Source of the DNA: Dryas octopetala
Taxonomy: Eukaryota > Streptophyta > Magnoliopsida > Rosales > Rosaceae
Assembly (NCBI GenBank): GCA_963921425.1
Contig: OY992837.1
Coordinates: 12,063,896 to 12,127,895 of the forward strand
Reading direction: 5' to 3'
Length of the DNA: 64,000 nt
Positions within the stretch are counted from its first letter, which is position 1. Each line of letters opens with the position of its first letter. The notes beneath the pieces were generated by a model. It ran no database searches, had not been told where the DNA came from, and was given only the letters and a program-made list of their open reading frames with translations. This document shows, one piece after another, positions 11,231-23,843 of this stretch. The position numbers and the translations under genes are program-made.

Positions 11231-11950
11231 CACTTGAAATGATTTATCATGCTATTTTTTGTTTGGACTAAAAAAAAAGAGCTCTATAAGAGAAAATCTA
11301 TGTGTATGTGTATGAGGAAATTGCACCATTGGTTTATTTATTTTTCACTTTGTCCCATATTGGTTTATTAACTTTGTGACGTGTTCCATTATGGTTTAAA
11401 CTGTTAAATTAACACAAACGATTGTCTATTTTAGTCATGTGCCGTGCACATAGGGACGTTGTTGTAGACAAATATGAATCTAAGTGAATAATTAGTGAAC
11501 CAATATGAAACTGAGTGAAAAATTAGTAAATTACACCAGTGCCTCATGTGCGTAGCACATAACTAATATATGACACTGTGTGCTAATTTAATAATTTGGA
11601 CCATAATAGGAAACATTACAAAATTAGTGGACTAATAAGAAATGAAAAAAGAATCGTAAACCAATATAAAACTTTTTAAAGAATGTTGCAATTTTCTCAT
11701 ATGTGTATATTTCCCCCATTTTCCTTCCTTTCGTTCAAAGAAAATAGTAATGTGATGTCATAGAATTCAACATACGAAAAGTACCTCAAAAAAAATTCCC
11801 ATATCAAAAATAAAAAGAAGAGTAAACTACTCAGTAAAGTGACATTTTAACAATCCAAATTGTATTTAGAGAAAAAAGAAAATTCCAACCCGAAATTCCA
11901 AATAAGCAAAGAGAAAGCCAACATGGCCGGTGCCTCCGTCACCGGATCTT
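11231..11950. other. Upstream region of villin, no gene seen
   Basis: AT-rich DNA before the transcribed leader of the villin gene. A TTAAATAA word at about 11955 is a candidate TATA-like element some 50 bp upstream of the CT-rich leader, but no transcript evidence is available here. Confidence 0.4.
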
Positions 11951-11999
11951 TGCCTTAAATAACGACTTTATCTGCCAAACATCTCTCTCTCTTTCTCAA

Positions 12000-12097
12000 T
12001 TCGTTTCGCTCCGCTGCGTTTTGTTTCGGTTGTTCTTCTTCGTCATCATAATTCATACCTTCCTTGTTTCTCTGTTCCTCTCTGTAACTCGCTGTCT

Positions 12098-12143
<46 letters not shown>

Positions 12144-12269
12144 TACAAATCTCAAAAGGCTCAAAAAAAGTTAGAGAGAGAAGCGCACACACGCAGCAAT
12201 AATTCACTTTCCTTTCCAACTCTCTCTTTATTGCCAGCTCTTGTAGCTCGTCCTTCCCATACCCATTTC

Positions 12270-12303
<34 letters not shown>

Positions 12304-12350
12304 TCTCACCCCCACCACCTCCACCATCATTACACAGAGATCCATTTCAG
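12000..12350 (+). promoter_or_regulatory. Villin 5' leader exon (inferred), CT-rich
   Basis: A pyrimidine-rich leader with two (CT)n runs (about 12104-12140 and 12271-12301) ends at CATTTCAG|GTACGT, a strong splice donor at 12351. The next good acceptor is TTCTTGCAG at 15133, followed by 92 nt of leader and the villin ATG at 15226. This gives a non-coding first exon and a 2.8 kb leader intron, common in plant cytoskeletal genes. The transcription start is not determined. The open frames in both directions over this region are artefacts of the CT repeats. Confidence 0.6.
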
Positions 12351-13665
12351 GTACGTCAATTCTCTCTCTGATCGACCACTCCCTCTGTTTTCATACTCTT
12401 TTCAGCTCCATCAATTTCCAATTTTGCTGTATGTTATCTAGATCTCTTTGTTTTCACAATCATAATTTGATCTCTTGCTCTGATCGTTTCTTTTGTTTAC
12501 AATTGTCATTTGACTCATTTCTTTTAATCTGACTGTTAATGGGTTCTGATTGTTTTCGTTTTCTGTTTATGTTTTTAGATAAAGCTGAATATTTGATCTG
12601 TGGGTATGTTGGTTTTTTTGCCTCTTTATTTCTTGTTAGTTGGTTGATCGTGTATGGCTGTTGGTATTGTTTGATCTCACCTTTTTCTTTATTTAAATTC
12701 TTCGAAAGCTTGAATCGGTTTGAGTTGAAATGATTAAGCAAGTGATTGAACCCAATAACTAGAAGATCTTAGTGATTAGCTGAGTATATGAACTTTTGTG
12801 AATGCCTTTAATGAAACCTTATCAGGTTCTTTCATTTGGTAGAACCTTGTCTCTGTGTGTGTTTCTTTGTTTGTTTTAATCTCACTACAATGTGTTCATG
12901 GACATTCATATAGCATAACTGCTAAAAATTGTGAATTTGGATTTGATACTAAATTAGGTGGCAGTCCTGTTTCCGTTATTGTTGTCTTGTTGATCACCAG
13001 AGACATTTCAGTTCTTGGGTAACTTTTCACTTATGGGAATACTGGGAGAACTTTTAAATCCGGGAAGCTGTCCTCTTATTGCTCTTATTGAGTTGGATTC
13101 AGGAATTTTGTGATCCAGAGTAAGCTGTTTTTGAGGATTCTTCTCATTAGTGGTTTCAGTAAGTAAATGCAAGGTTTGCAACTTGGTGATATGTCATCTA
13201 TACACCAAGCAGATGCTTCATGGATGGATTTTATACAGCCAATTTGGAAATACCAAATATTTGTTACTAAAACAAATAAATAAGTAGAGGAACTAGCTGG
13301 AGTTGACAAAACATGCATATACAGAAAGATGGCCATTGTTGATTGAGAATAAGAATGCTTGCTCGTGATTCTTCAATACTCGAGCATACTCGAAGTCAAT
13401 GGTTTTTGATTAGCTTTGCAATGCAAGTTGTACGGGCAGAAGAGATAAATAATCTATTTATCTGTGGTATATACACAAAAATTTATGTTACAACAATATG
13501 ATGAACTTTGGGGCCAAACTTCTCTTATATATATATAAAATCTATGTATAAAATTAATTCATGATAATCTAAGTGTGAACTTCATGGGAAGGACCGTACT
13601 CATGTCAGTGTTAAATTTATCATTGTATGAAGATTTTTAAATCAACATATATATATATATATATA

Positions 13666-13910
13666 CTAGCCTCTTGGCACGCGCCACGCGCGTGTGAATT
13701 GACATTTTTAATTATTTTTATAATTTTTTATAACTTCCCAAATAACTTTACACCACTCTCTCCATGTTTTAAGGTGGTGGGGTGTCTTTTTTTATTTTTT
13801 AAATTTTATTTTAATAATTATTTTACAACTATGCCCTCATTTATTATGTTGTTTTTATAAGACTGTTACTGTAACACCAAATCCCTCTTCTGGCTTTATA
13901 ATATTAAAGA
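13666..13910 (-). mobile_element. Non-autonomous Helitron, 245 bp (in villin leader intron)
   Basis: On the minus strand the unit starts TCTTTAATATTATAAAGCC directly after A, and ends with a perfect 7-bp hairpin (CACGCGC-GTG-GCGCGTG), an 8-nt spacer and CTAG directly before T. That is the textbook Helitron arrangement: a 5' TC, a 3' hairpin with CTRR, insertion between A and T, and no target duplication. A second copy with the same order of sequence lies at 51441-51669. There is no coding capacity. Confidence 0.78.
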
Positions 13911-15225
13911 TATGTATTTAGTAATTATAAGTTTAGTAATTTTAGGGAGTAGTTTAAAGCCAGTAAGTGGCTGCATGGTAGAACCACCTAGTAGTATGGC
14001 TGTGGAGTATGGAAAGATGGAAAATCTCAGGACAACATGATCATTGGCTCAAGTATTATTGAATGCATTGTCTTTTGACAAATATAGTCTACAGACATCT
14101 GCATGCTCACATGTAAGAAGGAAGGAAGAAAAAGGGCAGTAAACTTCTATAGATATGGTCAGAGAAAACAGGGTGGAATTTAGGTATTTGCATCACTATG
14201 AATGCAAGGTTATCAAGTAAAGAAAGCTACAAGGGACAAAGCATGAAGAGGAGGGTCTTGGGTAAACTGAGCAGAGGTTTTTAAGTTATATGAAAGACTA
14301 TATGGGCAAAATTCCAGCTCTATGGAAAGCAAGAGATGGAAGCAATGATTCATGTTTGAGAGTTAGATACTAACATATGTGGAAGTGCCTTTGGAAATAT
14401 CTCACTCGAGAAACATTCCAGGGAAGGGGAGTCCATCAAAATGTTTCAAAGTCCATGGTTTTCCCCTGGAGTAGAGAAGCTTTAAGTAAGTAGGGCCCGC
14501 GGGAGTAGCAAACTAGTACCATCTTCTCTTTCTCTCATATCTGAATATCTCAATTGAGGTAACTTAAAAATCCGATCCAAGGTTCAATGGCCAACACAAA
14601 AGCTAGACCCTGACATTCAAGTACTGAGACTTATCAACCAAGTTAGACCACCGAATTCCAAATACAATGCAGCACTTGACCTTCATTCTTATGCATGATG
14701 TCATTTATACATGTTTATGCTACTTGGTATATATCTATTTTATCAGGCACTGGTGCTTCTTTGATGTACATTTTTGTTAGTTTAGGGTTATGGAGATGTA
14801 TAGTGAGCTGAGATGTGGTAAGAATGACATTAGCATCTCTGTAGAAGTTCTGCTTTGAGTACCAGTGCTGATATTTATACCAGCAATAAGAATTATCGAT
14901 GCATCTCTATTGAAATTTGATTCAAGTATCAATGCTGATCTTTGTACTATTCTGAAAAATCAGAAAATTAAGTAGTTTTCGTTTTGGCAGCTCTTAAGTG
15001 TCAGGCAATTAATATAGATAATGATGTAGTATTCATTTTGGTGGTCCCTTTTATTTTTCTTTTTTCTTGACCTCTTTGTAACAAAAGACCTTTTGTTTTG
15101 TTTGTTTCAGTTTTTTAATTTTTATTCTTGCAGTGAACTTTTCTGGAATTTCTAGATATTGAAACACGGGATTCAAAGTAATTCTGCCTTGCTGAAAGAA
15201 ACATTCCAACAAGGAATTTCAGGCA

Positions 15226-17266
15226 ATGTCTAGCTCTACAAAAGCTTTCGATCCAGCTTTTCAGGGAGCAGGCCAAAAAGTGTATCCTTTTAGCACAGGT
15301 GGTGACTCAAAAAAACAATGAGTGTGGGAAATATTTCTTTTTAAACAATAACAAAGGAGAGGGGAAAACTTCTTATCATTTTACTTCCACTGCAAACAGA
15401 AAAGTAAAAGTGACTTAAGTGAAAATATGCTCAGGATAGTACTGAATTGAGGACCAAGGTTCATGTACCCAACCCCAAATAGTTGGCTTGAGGCTTTGTT
15501 GTTGTCGTAGGCATATGTTAATTTATATATATATATATATATTTATATTCCTTTACATATGTTAAACATGTTGCATTTCAAGTTTATGGTTGTCAAACTT
15601 AACATGTTATAGAGGGACTGAAATTTGGCGAATTGAGGACTTCCAGCCAGTTCCTTTGCCAAAATCTGAACATGGAAACTTCTATATGGGGGATTCTTAT
15701 ATTATCTTGCAGGTTTGTACTGTCTTCAATTTTATTCTCTTTTATTCTTTTCAAAGCCTTTACTATTAATGCTTTTGTTTTGTTCATTTTGCCTTGAAAG
15801 AAAATTGAAAACTACATTTGTTAGTGTAACATAATTTTCTTCTGGGAAATGCACAAGTTGAAATTCTCGGGGTGATTGATAATTTGATATCATTCTTGAA
15901 TAACATTTTTGTTTTTCTCCTTATTTACTTGAGTGAAAATTATGATATCATCTATTATTTTGGGGTTTAAAAGGTTTAATAAAAGTATGGTGGATTTTTG
16001 CACTGATTAAATTTCAACACTCAAATATGGTGCACATTATTACTAATGGCTCTCTACCAAAATTTTATCCATTGCCCTTTCTTTGCATGTAAGGGGAAGG
16101 AGGGGGAGTGGGTGAAGAGACCATGTTAAAAAATGACAGATCAAACTTTGGACGAGAGGCTTTTTCCATTCATATATTTTCATGCACTCATCTGACACAT
16201 TTTGTAGACAACACAAAGCAAAGGGGGTGCTTATATCTATGACATACACTTCTGGATTGGGAAAGATACAAGTCAGGTGTGCTTTTGCCTCTCTCTCTCT
16301 CTCTATCTATCTATCTTCTCTGTGTGGTACACACCAGCTCAAAGCTTAAACTTGCCTTGACTTTTTGGTATATAGAAGTAAGAGCTACTTAAAAATATAG
16401 TCTTACTTTATGTCACTACTTCTTATTATAGGATGAAGCTGGGACAGCAGCTATTAAAACTGTTGAACTAGATGCAGTTCTTGGAGGACGTGCAGTGCAA
16501 CATAGGGAAATTCAAGGCCATGAATCCGACAAATTTTTGTCATACTTCAAGCCTTGTATTATACCACTGGAGGGGGGTGTTGCATCTGGATTTAAAAAGC
16601 CCGAGGAAGAAGAATTTGACACTCGGTTGTATACCTGCAGAGGAAAGCGAGTTGTCAGAATGAAGCAGGTATCCTGTTCTCCTGACATGAGATTCTTGAG
16701 TTCAATTAAGTTTTTTAATGTAATTCTGCTGGAGACTCAAGGGAATTTCACTCTGTATTTTAATTGTGTAGGTTCCTTTTGCGCGTTCTTCACTGAATCA
16801 TGATGATGTGTTCATCCTGGACACTCAGAATAAGATCTTTCAGTTCAATGGTGCAAATTCCAATATCCAGGAAAGGGCCAAGGCTTTGGAAGCAATCCAG
16901 TTTTTGAAGGAAAAGTATCATGATGGGGTGTGTGATGTTGCAATAGTTGGTAAGTGCATTACAGTATACGGTTTACCTATGTATATAGGACCTGCATCAT
17001 TCAACAAAAAGTATTACCTTACATGTTTACTCTGTGCTTACCCATCTCACCTGTTACTAATTTGTTCAAAAATAATGTTCACCATGCCAGATGATGGGAA
17101 GCTAGATACGGAGTCCGACTCTGGTGAGTTCTGGGTCCTAATGGGTGGTTTTGCTCCGATTGCCAAGAAGGTTACCACTGAAGATGATGTAGTTCCAGAG
17201 GCCACTTCTGCTATACTTTATAGGTATTCTCATATTCTGTTACTTTCTTTGTCTAGAAGTGTCGGT

Positions 17267-17317
<51 letters not shown>

Positions 17318-20300
17318 GTGTGCACATGCCCTTTGCATGTGTTTGCATTCACATGTGGCAGGTGTCATAGTAAGCACATGCTGACCTATAAACTCAAAAC
17401 ATTTGTCCTCAAACTTGTTTCTGGACTCAATCTTGATACTTGTCTTTGTGCTGCACAGAATATCTAATTGATATGTTTCAATATGTTGAGCAGGCAGATT
17501 TGAATCTGACTATAATTCCAGAATTTTGTGGAAAACAAATAATGAAACTACCTTAATATTCTCTGTTCTTCTATCTCTGCTTGTTTTCAAAGTGAAGCAT
17601 CTGCGCTAGAGGCAGCAAAAGTAATGATGCTATATAAACAATAACTGTTTGAATACAGTCACTGTCACAATTCTTTGATACTTTTGTACTGTTTACTAGA
17701 ATTTTGGTATTTGCTTGATGGCATGTTAATTTCTTGATGTGTAACAATTTCGTTAGCATAATCTCCTTGGTTAAGAATATTTAGGGAGGCCAATCTGTGT
17801 TGTGTAATCCGAGCTGGCATGTGTGGCATTACTTTGAAAGAAGAACAAGTTTTTTGGAGGAAGGAAGAGGGGACAGGTGTTGGGAAGATGTGCGGTGATG
17901 GCTGTTTTTTGGGTTGTTTAGCCAGAAAGGAATAGAAAGATATCTGAGGATGTGAGGGATGAGGGGTGAGGAGGAGGGCTATTTGTGGGAGAGGGTTTGC
18001 TTTTGGTGTCATCATAATTTAGGGAGTGTTCATTTTCTGCTACTTGTTCAGATTGGGAATGCTGTTGTTTCTTAATGCCTTCAGTTGATGTTTTTGATAC
18101 ATGTTTTAATTGCTTTCATTGTAGGTAGATGCTGGTTATAGGATGGTGTTTAACTTCAGAGGACATCTTGTCCTCTGTGTTGTACAATTTAATTTATTAA
18201 TGAAGGCTTGTGTCGTTTAAAAAAAGTATACTTATTAAATATAATATAGTCAAATTATTATCTAACTGGACTATAAAACATAACTAAACTTAAAAACTAT
18301 AATTGAAATAAACATTATAAACAACAAGATTATAATAGACAAAACATTTTCTCTACACTAAACATTAAAAATATTAAACTATAGCTGTGAAAGATTGATT
18401 TGGCGTTGGGTTTATTAGAGAGAGTAAATAATGCATTAAATTTTTGAACTTTTTCCAGTTGTTGTCTGCTTTATGCAGACTGTAGCGGCTTCACATGTGG
18501 TGCAACAGCTGCATAGAATTCAGTTGTTGGATTCCAATGGTTGGATTTGAAAATTCTAAAGAAAGAAAAAAGGAACGAAAATATTGGTTTGAATAAAAGA
18601 GTTGAAGGAAATTCTAGTCGAAATATCTGTATATATCAAGGAAACTGAAGTTTAAGGTGAAAAGCTTCAGGATCCACTGACACAGTCAAAAATTGAAATC
18701 AATGTTGTGTTGCCGAAAATTTGGCGATACGGTGGAAGGGTACTCCTTCCACCCACCTTCAAGTGTCAGTGTGCTGAAAAACATAAATATCAACCAATAT
18801 TTTAAACATTGGTATAATCCTCATAAGGTTCTAACTTGTAATTCCTGGTTTTTGAAGCATAACTAGTGGTGAAGTAAAGGTCGTAGAAGGCGAACTATCT
18901 AAATCGTTGCTTGAAAACAACAAATGCTACTTACTGGACTGTGGTTCTGAGGTATTTGTTTGGGTTGGCCGGGTGACACAAGTGGAGGAGAGAAAAGCTG
19001 CTGGCCAAGCAGCGGAGGTAGTGGCCTGCATTTGTTTCTTCATGATGATGAACATATGGATTTCCAGTGAAATATGTAAATGTAATTCTGATTTTTGTCA
19101 CCAGGAATTTGTTGCTAGTCAAAATAGACCAAAATCAACACGAATAACGCGGCTTATTCAAGGCCATGAGACGCATTCATTCAAGTCCAACTTTGATTCT
19201 TGGCCATCAGGATCAGCAACTTCTGGTGCTGAGGAGGGAAGAGGGAAAGTAGCAGGTAATTATCAATTCCTCAGTTTAAGCTAAACACTTATTCTTCTTT
19301 ATTAGCTTTATGTAATATGGTATATATGTGTTCTGCTAGCTTTGCTGAAGCAACAGGGTGTTGGTGTTAAGGGCATGACAAAAGGTGCTCCCGTAAATGA
19401 GGAGGTCCCACCCTTGCTTGAAGGAGGTGGAAAGATGGAGGTCTAGTTGATATATATATATCAGTCATGCCTCTAGTAATGACTTAATTAATTAGGCTGC
19501 TTTGTCGAAATCTTTCAGAATATTGAATATTTTCTTTTTCAGGTATGGCACATTGATGGCAGTGCCAAAACTCCACTGGCTAAGGAAGATATTGGTAAAT
19601 TTTACAGTGGAGATTGCTACATCATTCTTTATACCTACCACTCTGGTGATAGAAAAGAAGATTACTTTTTGTGCTGTTGGTTTGGAAAGGATAGTATTGA
19701 GGTAATTCACTTTGTTCCAGTTCTAGGATTCAAATAACTGAAAGAATGGGGCTTTGCTCTCTGTTACAATTCTTATATATAAAGAAACAGAGACTTTTTT
19801 TATGTGTTCCATTGAGAAAACCTTAGCCGCACTATCTGAGGTCTGCTAAAGAGTTTCTATTATATAACCCATTTCAGGAGGACCAGAAAATGGCTTCTCA
19901 TTTGGCTAACACAATGTTCAACTCACTGAAGGGAAGACCAGTTCAGGTATCACTACTATCTTTAGTCAAGTTGGAGAATGTGTCTTTGGGACTTGCATAT
20001 AACAAGGCTTCTTGCAGGGTCACATATTTCAAAGTAAAGAGCCACCACAGTTTGTTGCGCTCTTTCAGCCTATGGTGGTCCTGAAGGTATTATATTTAAG
20101 CTTGTGCAAAAACCTCATGTTCATATTAGGATTCTATTTTGATTATTGATATAAATTGCTTAGTTTGAATTTAGGGGTTTATTATTAACTATTTAATTCG
20201 GTTGACTTCCACTTCAGGGTGGCCTGAGCTCTGGTTATAGAAAATTTGTTGAGGAGAAAGGTTTGACAGATGAAACTTATACAGCAGATTGTGTTGCACT

Positions 20301-20830
20301 TTTTCGATCATCTGGAACTTCGGTTCATAACAATAAAGCAGCGCAAGTTGATGCGGTATGAGCTAATTCATATGTTGTAATCACGCAGAAGATTTACCCT
20401 ACATGACTATATATATATACATAATATTATTCTGATATTTTGGGAGAGTGACCTCAGATAGTGTGTTTAGCTAATTTCCTTGCTGGTTGGGTGTGCTGAC
20501 CAGGGAGAACTCGTTATTCCCATGTCCAAAAATTTGCATATCATATAAAGTAAAACAGTAAAAGCGACGAAAAAGATAAAAGATTACCCTGCATTCCCAG
20601 TATAGAAAAATTTATATGGTTCCTACTACTATGCTTTTCTCTTAAACTTTATTATGGTGTGGATTGTATTATTTTAGGGAAACCTTCAATGCGGTTATTT
20701 TGGCTTTTCTCTTTAGGTTTTGTATAAGCATATTAGATTTAGATACTTCAGTTTTTTCCTTTTGGAGCTAGTCTGTAGTGAGGGATGCCTGAGGGAGGGA
20801 GGGAGGGAGGGAGGGAGGGAGGGAGGGAGG

Positions 20831-20901
<71 letters not shown>

Positions 20902-23778
20902 GTTTAAGAGAAGTTTGATGTGATTAATTGGGGAAATGATGAAAGAGAGCTATATATGGTGTTTTCTTCATATGCAAAGGGGTGTAAAGTCTCCATCATC
21001 AAGGCCCTGTAAGAGAAATCATATAGAACTTGAATTGAGTAGAATAGGTTATAAAGGGATGAAAAAGTTACAAAAATAATTGCAATTTCAATATTTGTTT
21101 TTAAATTTTTCTTGGTGGTTGTAGATCTGTTGTTAATTTGGCTCGCATTTGAAGATTTCCCGGTTCATGGAGGATTTCCATAGTATTCTAGGATGAAATT
21201 AGGAGTCCAAATAGGTGTTGGAAGGTTATTGATTCCTAGTGCGTTTTGGGCAAGTTTTGAGGTTTTCCTTGTGTATAAAGGAAACTTATTTCCTACTCAA
21301 AGTTAACTTTCTTCCTACTTTATCTAGGATTGTAATTTAGGCCTATGGTTATAAATAGGACCTTAGGGGCTTAGAAAAACTGGAGAGAATTAGATTAGAG
21401 TGAGCAAGTCCTTAGGATTCTTGGGAGGGACATAATCTAGAATAAGTGAGATCAAGATTAGGTAATTAATCTTGGGTGAGAGATCTAGGGTTCTTGGGAA
21501 ACACTTTGTGAAAGGGTGTACAAGAGGAGTTAATTACACTTACACCACCTGAGATTTATCGTTTTTTCACATACACCCCTTGGAGTTTCAATAATTACAC
21601 ATACACCCCTTGAGGTTTCAAAATTGTTGCATATAACCCCCTATATGAGATGAAAAATGATGAGAAATTATGCAAAAAAGCATGCTAAGGGGTGAAATGG
21701 CCTAATAAGATTACTCAAGGTGTAAGGTCCAACTTCAATACAAATATTTTCTTTTTTGTTTATTTATTTTTTTCTCTTGTAGGAGGTTATATGCAATAGT
21801 TTTAAAACCTCAGGAGGTGTATGTGTAATTTTTGAAACCCTAGGGGGTATATGTGAAAAGACGATAAACCTCAAGGGGTGTAAGTGTAATTAACTCGTAC
21901 AAGGGATTTGGGGATTGGGTTATGTGATTTAGTCCAATTGTAATCTTATACTTATTATTCTCATAGTGAAGAACGAAGATCTCTCCCGGGGACATAGGCA
22001 GGAATTTTGCCAAACCTCGTAACAAATCTCGGTGTGATTGTGTGTGCTTGTTGGTTTATTATTTTCTGTTTTCTTGGCCGTGTTTGTTATTTATCTTTCA
22101 TCGAATTATTGCTTGTACGCCGTGACGGTGGGAATTGGGATTTAATTCTCAAACTACATTAGGTCTTTCTTCTTTTATCCTTTTATTTATTATTATTATC
22201 ATTTTTTTTTTTGCATAGATTAATTGATATCAATGAATTCAGCAGCTTAAATCAGATTTTGTGTAAACTCCGGACATCCGGAGTAGAGAAAAACCCCTAC
22301 ATAGAGATATAATAGATAGAATATATATTATTTTTGTTTAGGTGGCGACGTCATTGAACTCTACCGAGTGTTTCCTTCTGCAATCTGGCTCCTCAATGTT
22401 CGTTTGGAACGGAAATCAATGCACCTTTGAGCAGCAACAGTTAGCAGCAAAACTTGCAGAATTTTTGAAGGTATATTCCGTATAAATAAAATTCTATTCT
22501 TTCTGGCTTTTATGTAACACTATCTGCCTGTAAAATTATTGTAGATGCATCGTTCATGAAAGTCAACATAACCAGGTTGGCTTGGTAAATGTATAGCTCT
22601 ATGTTTTTGTTCTTTTTCTTTCTCTATGTATGTTCATTGAGAGGGATCCTTGTCCACCGATGCATATTTTCGGTTAGCTATAATAAATCATTTGTTTCTT
22701 CTAAAGAAAATGTATTTTAGTCAAGCTTCAAGTAACCATGTTAGAATGACAACTGGGGCACTCTTTCCACCTGATAAAAGAAATAAGATGATTGGTGTAA
22801 ATAAAGTTGACTGGGCATGACTTGATAGAATTTTTTTCCTTTTTAGAAAGATACTTGATAGAAGTTATAAGCTGGATTGGCATAATGTAGTTTCTTAATA
22901 GTCTTTAAATATATCATAGATGTTGAGTTTGCAGTATTGCCTCATATATAATGTTCATTTATTTGAGCCTTATATGCCTTGCTAATACAGCCAGGAGTAA
23001 CTCTAAAACATGCTAAAGAGGGAACTGAGAGCTCAGCCTTCTGGTTTGCACTAGGAGGAAAACAAAGTTACACCAGTAATAAAGTTGTTTTGGAGACTGT
23101 CAGAGATCCCCACCTGTTCACATTCTCATTCAACAAAGGTAGAAACTTCTGTTAATAAGTACAGTAACTAAAGTCGGTAATACTTTAAGTTTTCCTCTTT
23201 GTTGAATTACTATATGACATGAAATGATGTCTAAGTTGGGTAGTTTTTTTGTAAAGCAAGTTCCGTTCTAACTGTTCTTATTTTGATCGTTCCTGTTTCG
23301 GTGTGGATTCCCCAGGAAAGTTTCAGGTGAGTTATATGGCCTTTAAGTATAATTGAAACTTCCTTGTATTTTGACTCCGGTATTACTGGTTTCTAATCCT
23401 TTTCTGTATTTAATTGGACAGGTGGAGGAAATTTACAACTTTACTCAAGATGATCTGCTGACTGAGGATATCCTTATACTTGACACACGTGCTGAAGTAT
23501 TTGTTTGGGTTGGACAATGTGTAGACTCAAAAGAAAAACAAAATGCTTTTGAAATTGGAAAGGTATACCTTAATGTTTAGTTTTTTGTCATATGTTCCAT
23601 GTTACTACACTTTCCATTCATTTATAGAAGATTTGTGCAGAAATACATAGAGATGGCGGCATCTTTGGAGGGGTTGTCTCTTAATGTACCATTGTACAAA
23701 GTTACTGAAGGAAATGAACCTCGCTTCTTTACGAAATACTTTTCATGGGATCTTGCAAAAGCCACTGTATGTCCTAAA

Positions 23779-23843
<65 letters not shown>

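Noticed and set aside
12021..12371. Ser/Leu- or Glu/Arg-rich frames on both strands
   Set aside because: They come from (CT)n runs in the villin leader; the strong donor at 12351 and leader intron explain the region better.
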